Below, piece by piece: positions 59,304-64,000 of a DNA stretch of 64,000 nucleotides. The position numbers and the translations under genes are program-made. Source of the stretch: Streptomyces sp. SirexAA-E (GTDB lineage: Bacteria > Actinomycetota > Actinomycetes > Streptomycetales > Streptomycetaceae); the NCBI RefSeq assembly GCF_000177195.2, contig NC_015953.1:3782001-3846000 (forward strand). Direction: 5' to 3'. Within the stretch, counting starts at the first letter, position 1. Each line of letters starts with the position of its first letter. The notes beneath the pieces were generated by a model. It was not told the origin of the DNA. It searched no databases and saw nothing but the letters and a program-made list of their open reading frames with translations.

Positions 59304-61202
59304 GTGGACATCGACAACTGGCAGAGTTTTCTGGACCGTTGGAACGCACAGTGGGTGATGGCGCAGGGACTGACCGATCCGGAGGAGGTCGACGAGGAGG
59401 CCCTGGCGGCCGGTGGCCTGCGTTTCGCCCCGGCGGACGAAGCCCGGACGGCCGCTCTGGAGGAACGGCTGGGCACCCGGCTCCCGCCGTCCTACCGCGC
59501 CTTCCTCCAGGTCTCCGACGGCTGGCGGCACGCGGGAGGCTTCGTCTACCTGCTCGGTGTCTCCGCCGACGTGCACTGGCACGGGGACGCGATGGGCATG
59601 AAGCCGCTCTACGAGGAGCAGCTGGACGAACGGTCGCGGCCGTCGGAGATCCTGCTGGCCGGGATGTGGGAGCGGGCGCTCCAGCTCGCCCTCGATTCCG
59701 ACATGACCGATGTGCTGCTCGACCCCGGGGACGTCGACGAGGACGGCGAGTGGGCGGTCTACGTCTACAAGGGCTGGTCCGGGGAGTACCCCGACCGGTA
59801 CGCGTCCTTCGCCGCCTTCATGCAGGCGATGTACCGGGACTTCTGCGGTGACCACGGCCACGACCCCCGCTTCGAGGACGGGATGACCCGGGAGCTCGAC
59901 GCGTCCGTCGAGCGTGCCCGCCTCGCCTGCCTGGCCGGGGAGGACGTGGACACGCAGATGGCCGTCCTGGCGGAGGCCCAGTCCTTCGGCAGGCCCCGGG
60001 CGATGATGCTGCGCGACCAGATGGCCGCTCTCGTCGGCCCGGTCGGTCATCTCGCGGTGCCCCAGGACATGGCGGATCCGCTCTACGTGCACGAGGTGAT
60101 GCCCCTGCACGCCGTGGACCACTGCCGGAGCCACCACGACGACGACTGGTTCGTGCGGCGGCACGGCGAGGACGGCCGCCCGGAGGCGGAGGCGTTGTTG
60201 GCCGCGGTCAGGGAGCGCACGTTCCGGTACGAGCCCCCGGGGCCGTTCGGGCGGGCCGTGGCCGAGGCCAGGGAACTGGCCCGCTGGGGTGACACGGACG
60301 CCGCGTGGCAGGTGATCGCCGCCGCGGTCCCGGACTGGGAGCCGTACGGCCCGGAGCACCTGGCGCCCATCGGGCTGAAGGCCGATCCGCTCCTCGGGCC
60401 CCTCCTGACCCCGGAACGCGGACGCCGGATCCTGACCACCCCGCGGGCCGGTCACGGCGTGCCACGCGGGGCCGCTTCCGAGCCACCGCACCCGGCCGGT
60501 CCGCAGGGTCTCGGGTGGCCGACGGGGGAGGACCACCGCTCCTGGCGCTTCGTGGCGGTCCAGGGGATCACACCGCGGACCCTCGCCGAACGGCTCGGCG
60601 GGGCGGACCTGCTGGCCCCGCACTCCGAAGAAGAGATGTGGCGGCTCCGGCACCGTAGCGGGGGCGGTTGCGCCTACCAGGTGGGTTCCTGCGGCGGAGA
60701 GGGTGACTGGAGCTTCGCGCTGGAGTGGGACCCCGAGTCCTATCAGCCCGGCCGGGTGACCGGAGTCGACGCCGCCGTCTCCCGGGGCACGCGGTCCGTG
60801 TCGGTGTGGAGCGAGCGGCACCACAGCCCCGGTCCTGCCTTCGCCGACGTCTTCCGTGTCGCGTACGCCGAGGACGGCGAGGGGCGGTTCACGGCGGTGG
60901 CGCGCGGAGGCGTCGCCGAGTCGACCGGGACGCCCCCCGAAGGGCTCGACCCGGATCTCTTCGGGACGGCCCTCTTCGGCGGCGCCGCCCCGGCCCGTGA
61001 GGAGGACGAGGAGGGGCCCGCTCTGCTGAGCGAGGCGGAGGCCCGGGCGCTCGACGCGCTCGCCGGGGCGTTCGGCATCGGGCTGCCGTGGTTCGCCCTG
61101 CGCCACGGCCGGCTGCACGCGGTGCGGGGAGCCTCGTGGATCAGGCCGCCGGGCCCGGGCGAGGCGGTTCTCGCGTTCGCCCGGATACGCCCGTCGGGCT
61201 GA
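59304..61202 (+). CDS. SMI1/KNR4 (SUKH) family protein
   Basis: 632 residues from the GTG at 59304. The N-terminal 170 residues form a SUKH-like domain (RLPPSYRAFLQVSDGWRHAG is the SMI1/KNR4 signature, preceded by AALEERLGT and followed by DPGDVDEDGEWAVYVYKGW). The rest, about 450 residues, has no motif I recognise; it contains GVPRGAASEPPHPAG and the C-terminal LDALAGAFGIGLPWFALRHGR. SUKH proteins in bacteria often act as immunity proteins to polymorphic toxins, but many free-standing actinobacterial members have other roles. No toxin gene is adjacent. No signal peptide. Confidence 0.8.
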   Translation: MDIDNWQSFLDRWNAQWVMAQGLTDPEEVDEEALAAGGLRFAPADEARTAALEERLGTRLPPSYRAFLQVSDGWRHAGGFVYLLGVSADVHWHGDAMGMKPLYEEQLDERSRPSEILLAGMWERALQLALDSDMTDVLLDPGDVDEDGEWAVYVYKGWSGEYPDRYASFAAFMQAMYRDFCGDHGHDPRFEDGMTRELDASVERARLACLAGEDVDTQMAVLAEAQSFGRPRAMMLRDQMAALVGPVGHLAVPQDMADPLYVHEVMPLHAVDHCRSHHDDDWFVRRHGEDGRPEAEALLAAVRERTFRYEPPGPFGRAVAEARELARWGDTDAAWQVIAAAVPDWEPYGPEHLAPIGLKADPLLGPLLTPERGRRILTTPRAGHGVPRGAASEPPHPAGPQGLGWPTGEDHRSWRFVAVQGITPRTLAERLGGADLLAPHSEEEMWRLRHRSGGGCAYQVGSCGGEGDWSFALEWDPESYQPGRVTGVDAAVSRGTRSVSVWSERHHSPGPAFADVFRVAYAEDGEGRFTAVARGGVAESTGTPPEGLDPDLFGTALFGGAAPAREEDEEGPALLSEAEARALDALAGAFGIGLPWFALRHGRLHAVRGASWIRPPGPGEAVLAFARIRPSG

Positions 61203-61261
61203 CGGGGGCCGTCCGGGGACGGCGATGTCACGTTCCGGGGCCGCGATCCGTTCACAGGGGT

Positions 61262-62026
61262 ATGAACGCACAGGAGAATCTGACCGTCGCCGTCGCCGGT
61301 GGCACCGGGACGCTGGGCCGCGCCGTCGCCGAGGAGCTGAGGGGGCGCGGCCACCGGGTACGGGCGCTGAGCCGCCGCTCCGCCGCGTACCCGGTCGACC
61401 TGACGACCGGCGAGGGGCTGGCCGAGGCGCTGGCCGGCTGTGACGTGGTGGTCGACGCCAGCAACAGCACCTCCCCGAAGGGGGCGAGGGCGACCCTGGT
61501 CGACGGGTCGCGGATGCTGCTCGCGGCGGAGGAGAAGGCCGGGGTGGGACACCACGTCGGCATCTCGATCGTCGGCTGCGAGAAGGTCCCGATCGGCTAC
61601 TACCGCACGAAGGTGGACCAGGAGCGGGTCGTGGAGTCCGGCCGGGTGGACTGGACGACGGTGCGGGCCACGCAGTTCCACGAGCTGGTGGCCGGGGTGC
61701 TGGCGCCGCTGGCCCGGTCCGGGCTGCACCCGCTGCCGAAGGCGCGGCTGCAGCCCGTCGCGTCGGTGGAGGTGGCCCACGCCGTCGCCGACGTGGCCGA
61801 GCGGCCCGCGCTGCGGGGACGTGTCGAGGTGGCGGGCCCCGAGATCGTGGACCTCCGCGATCTGGCCCTCCAGTGGCGCGCCGCCCACCGCAGCCGGGTG
61901 CTGCCGGTGCCGGTGGTGCTGCCGGGGACGGTGGGGCGGGCGCTGCGGGCCGGGGCGCTCACCACGGGCCGGGCGGACGTGCGGGGCACGACGACGTTCG
62001 GGCAGTGGCTGATGGCCGGGCGGTAG
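61262..62026 (+). CDS. NAD(P)-binding SDR/NmrA-like protein
   Basis: 254 residues from the ATG at 61262. The nucleotide motif TVAVAGGTGTLGRAVAEELR and RALSRRSAAYPVDLTTGEGL are typical of NmrA-type atypical short-chain dehydrogenases; later GVGHHVGISIVGCEKVPIGY, YYRTKVDQERVVESG and TTVRATQFHELV are the usual middle part. The active-site Tyr-x-x-x-Lys is seen as Tyr-Tyr-Arg-Thr-Lys. These proteins bind NAD(P) and act as reductases or redox sensors. Cytoplasmic. The cobalamin genes start 95 bp downstream. Confidence 0.88.
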   Translation: MNAQENLTVAVAGGTGTLGRAVAEELRGRGHRVRALSRRSAAYPVDLTTGEGLAEALAGCDVVVDASNSTSPKGARATLVDGSRMLLAAEEKAGVGHHVGISIVGCEKVPIGYYRTKVDQERVVESGRVDWTTVRATQFHELVAGVLAPLARSGLHPLPKARLQPVASVEVAHAVADVAERPALRGRVEVAGPEIVDLRDLALQWRAAHRSRVLPVPVVLPGTVGRALRAGALTTGRADVRGTTTFGQWLMAGR

Positions 62027-62121
62027 GGGGCCGGGGCCTGGGGGCGGGGAGTGCCGGTGGGCCCGGGGCGGGCCAGTAGAGTTCGGCTGCGTCGTCCACC
62101 GAAACACCGAGGTACCCGGCC

Positions 62122-63396
62122 GTGTCCCCCGCATCGTCCCTGTCCGCCGTCCCGCAGCCCGAGGCCGCCGTGAGCGTCGTCGGGATCGGGGCCGACGGAT
62201 GGGCGGGGCTGACGGAGCCCGCCCGGTCCGCGCTTCTGGACGCCGGGGTGCTGATCGGCGGGGAGCGCCAGTTGCGGCTGCTGCCGCCGGAGTGCGCGGG
62301 GCGGCGCGTGGCCTGGCCGTCGCCGCTGCGGCCCGCCGTCCGGGGCCTGCTCGCCGCCCACGCCGGAAACCGGATCGCCGTGCTGGCCAGCGGTGACCCG
62401 ATGTTCTACGGGATCGGCCGAGCCCTCACCGAGGAGCTCGGCGCCGGGGCGCTGCACGTGGTGCCGCATCCGTCCTCGGTGTCGTACGCCTGCGCCCGGC
62501 TCGGCTGGCCGCTGGAGGACACCGGGACAGTGACCCTGGTCGGCCGCCCCACGGCCCGGCTGGCCGCCGCCCTGCACGACGGGCGCCGACTACTGGTGCT
62601 GAGCGCGGACGCGGCCACCCCCGCCGCCGTGGCCGCCCTGCTGCGGGACCGCGGCTTCGGGCCCAGCCGGATGCGGGTGCTCGAACAGCTCGGCGGTGCG
62701 GACGAGGACTGTCTCGACGGCACCGCCGACACCTGGGACCGCCCGCCCGGCGACCCGCTCAACGTCATCGCGGTGGACTGCGTGAGCGCCCCGGACACGC
62801 TGCGCGTCGGTGCCGTACCCGGTCTGCCCGACGCGGCGTACGAGCACGACGGGCAGCTCACCAAGCGGCATGTACGGGCCGCCACGCTCGGTGTGCTCGC
62901 GCCCGCCCCGGGGGAGCTGCTGTGGGACATCGGCGGCGGGTCCGGCTCGATCGCCGTCGAGTGGCTGCGGACCCATCCGTCGTGCCGTGCGATCACCGTG
63001 GAACGCGACCCGGAGCGCGCGGGGCGCATCACCCGCAACGCGGACCGGCTGGGGGTGCCCTCCCTGCGGGTCGTCACCGGCCGGGCACCGGACGCGCTGG
63101 CCGGACTGCCCCGACCGGACGCCGTGTTCATCGGCGGCGGCCTCACCGCCCCCGGTCTGCTGGATGCCTGCTGGGACACGCTGCCCGCCGGAGGCCGACT
63201 GGTCGCCAACACGGTCACCCTGGAGTCCGAGGCGCTGCTGGCCGACCGCTACCGGCGGCTCGGCGGCGACCTGGTGCGGCTCGCGGTGGCCCACGCCGTG
63301 CCCGTCGGCGGATTCACGGGGTGGCGCCAGGCCATGCCCGTCACCCAGTGGTCCGTGCGCAAGCCCTTCCCGACGATCCACCCAGGAGACAACTGA
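62122..63396 (+). CDS. cobL: Precorrin-6Y C5,15-methyltransferase (decarboxylating), CobL
   Basis: 424 residues, a fusion of CbiE (about 17-210: VSVVGIGADGWAGLTEPARS, GERQLRLLPPECAG, VLASGDPMFYGIGRAL) and CbiT (about 235-424: LTKRHVRAATLGVLAPAPGE, LLWDIGGGSGSIAVEWLRTH, SCRAITVERDPERAGRI) domains. It methylates C5 and C15 and decarboxylates precorrin-6Y in the aerobic-type cobalamin pathway. The GTG start has GAGGT eight bases before. Its stop shares one base with the cobM start (TGATG), so they are translationally coupled. No cobalamin riboswitch is visible in the 95 bp upstream. Confidence 0.95.
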   Translation: MSPASSLSAVPQPEAAVSVVGIGADGWAGLTEPARSALLDAGVLIGGERQLRLLPPECAGRRVAWPSPLRPAVRGLLAAHAGNRIAVLASGDPMFYGIGRALTEELGAGALHVVPHPSSVSYACARLGWPLEDTGTVTLVGRPTARLAAALHDGRRLLVLSADAATPAAVAALLRDRGFGPSRMRVLEQLGGADEDCLDGTADTWDRPPGDPLNVIAVDCVSAPDTLRVGAVPGLPDAAYEHDGQLTKRHVRAATLGVLAPAPGELLWDIGGGSGSIAVEWLRTHPSCRAITVERDPERAGRITRNADRLGVPSLRVVTGRAPDALAGLPRPDAVFIGGGLTAPGLLDACWDTLPAGGRLVANTVTLESEALLADRYRRLGGDLVRLAVAHAVPVGGFTGWRQAMPVTQWSVRKPFPTIHPGDN

Positions 63397-64000
63397 TGAC
63401 CGTGTACTTCATCGGCGCGGGCCCCGGCGCCGCCGACCTGATCACGGTGCGCGGCGCCCGGGTCCTCGCGGCCAGCCCGGTCTGCCTGTACGCCGGCAGT
63501 CTGGTGCCGACGGAACTGCTCGCCGAGTGCCCGCCGGATGCCCGGCTGGTCGACACGGCGCAGCTGGACATCGAGCGGATCACGGCCGAGCTGGTCGCCG
63601 CGCACCGGGCCGGCCAGGACGTGGCCCGGCTGCACTCCGGGGACCCCTCGGTGTTCAGCGCGGTCAACGAGCAGATGCGCCGGCTCGACGAGGCGGGCGT
63701 GCCGTACGAGGTGGTGCCCGGGGTGCCCGCGTTCGCCGCGGCCGCCGCCTCGCTGAAGCGGGAACTGACGGTCCCGACGGTGGGCCAGACCGTGATCCTC
63801 ACGCGGATCGCCCAGCAGGCCACCGCGATGCCCGAGGGCGAGGACCTGGCGACGCTGGGCCGCAGCGGCGCGCTGATCGTGCTGCACCTGGCGGCGCGGT
63901 ACGTGGACCGGGTGGTCGCCGAACTGCTGCCGCACTACGGGGCCGAGTGCCCCGCCGCCGTGGTGGCCATGGCGTCACGGCCGGACGAGATCGTCCTGCG
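63396..64000 (+). CDS. cobM: Precorrin-4 C11-methyltransferase, N-terminal part
   Basis: The gene begins MTVYFIGAGPGAADLITVRG and continues with ASPVCLYAGSLVPTELLAEC, HSGDPSVFSAVNEQMRRLDE, GVPAFAAAAASLKRELTVPT and QTVILTRIAQQATAMPEGED; about 201 codons are present before the window ends, roughly 80 percent of the family's length. It methylates C11 of precorrin-4 in cobalamin biosynthesis, in line with cobL upstream. AGGAG precedes the ATG, which overlaps the cobL stop by one base. Confidence 0.93.
   Translation, partial: MTVYFIGAGPGAADLITVRGARVLAASPVCLYAGSLVPTELLAECPPDARLVDTAQLDIERITAELVAAHRAGQDVARLHSGDPSVFSAVNEQMRRLDEAGVPYEVVPGVPAFAAAAASLKRELTVPTVGQTVILTRIAQQATAMPEGEDLATLGRSGALIVLHLAARYVDRVVAELLPHYGAECPAAVVAMASRPDEIVL

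Noticed and set aside
59304..61202. Polymorphic toxin immunity gene (SUKH)
   Set aside because: No toxin, secretion or further immunity gene nearby; kept only as a SUKH-domain protein of unknown role.
62027..62121. Cobalamin riboswitch upstream of cobL
   Set aside because: Only 95 bp are available and no B12-box-like sequence or expected secondary structure is visible.

Overview
The window is a GC-rich actinobacterial chromosome segment, almost certainly from Streptomyces. The signs are the very high third-position GC, a SigF/SigN-type sigma factor pair, a subtilisin-inhibitor-like secreted protein, SpoIIE-type phosphatase and anti-sigma-like ATPase genes, frequent GTG starts, tRNA genes without encoded CCA, and typical Streptomyces conserved hypotheticals. 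No rRNA or CRISPR array is present. Both ends cut genes (aminopeptidase P on the left, cobM on the right).

Layout. 1-7.9 kb is core chromosome: aminopeptidase P, a GAF/SpoIIE-like phosphatase, a primase-polymerase, a SEC-C protein, an anti-sigma-like ATPase, a glycerophosphodiesterase and an HtrA-type protease. 7.9-21.7 kb is an accessory island at the 3' end of tRNA-Ser(TGA). Four further, progressively degraded copies of the tRNA 3' half (16481, 17994, 19691, 21646) divide it into stacked integration units. Unit 1 has visibly lower GC in its first part and carries an SMC/Rad50-like ATPase with a zinc-hook motif directly followed by a 140-aa protein gene, integrase debris, an XRE-NACHT-repeat STAND NTPase with a divergent small membrane protein, and an IS5-like remnant. 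Units 2 and 3 share a decayed order (regulator tail, integrase tail, small membrane protein). Unit 4 has a truncated regulator and a methyltransferase.

21.9-31 kb: a small secreted Asn/Ser/Gln-rich protein, a SigE-family sigma factor, an acyl-CoA ligase behind a clean palindrome, a 1410-aa PAS/receiver signalling protein whose kinase and receiver signatures look degenerate, an SSI-like inhibitor, and tRNA-Ser(GCT) and tRNA-Arg(ACG). 31.5-40.8 kb: a DUF4232 lipoprotein, DUF2797 and amidohydrolase genes, then a tightly overlapping unit of response regulator, sensor kinase, GT2-GtrA glycosyltransferase and ArnT-like transferase, which suggests a two-component system controlling lipid-linked glycosylation of the envelope. 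40.8-50.4 kb: transport and regulation, including a TetR/MFS pair sharing palindromes (the MFS gene is frameshifted at a C7 run) and a MarR/MFS pair in which the transporter is fused to three Ig-like repeats, next to a YceI protein carrying the same type of repeat. 50.5-64 kb: sigF and sigN, tRNA-Ser(CGA), tadA with its partner gene, upp, a secreted M28 aminopeptidase, a SUKH-domain protein, and the start of a cobalamin cluster (cobL, cobM).

The best candidates for an undescribed system are the ATPase plus 140-aa gene pair beside the tRNA and the XRE-NACHT gene with its divergent membrane protein, both inside a serially used integration hotspot. Function is inferred from motifs and context only.
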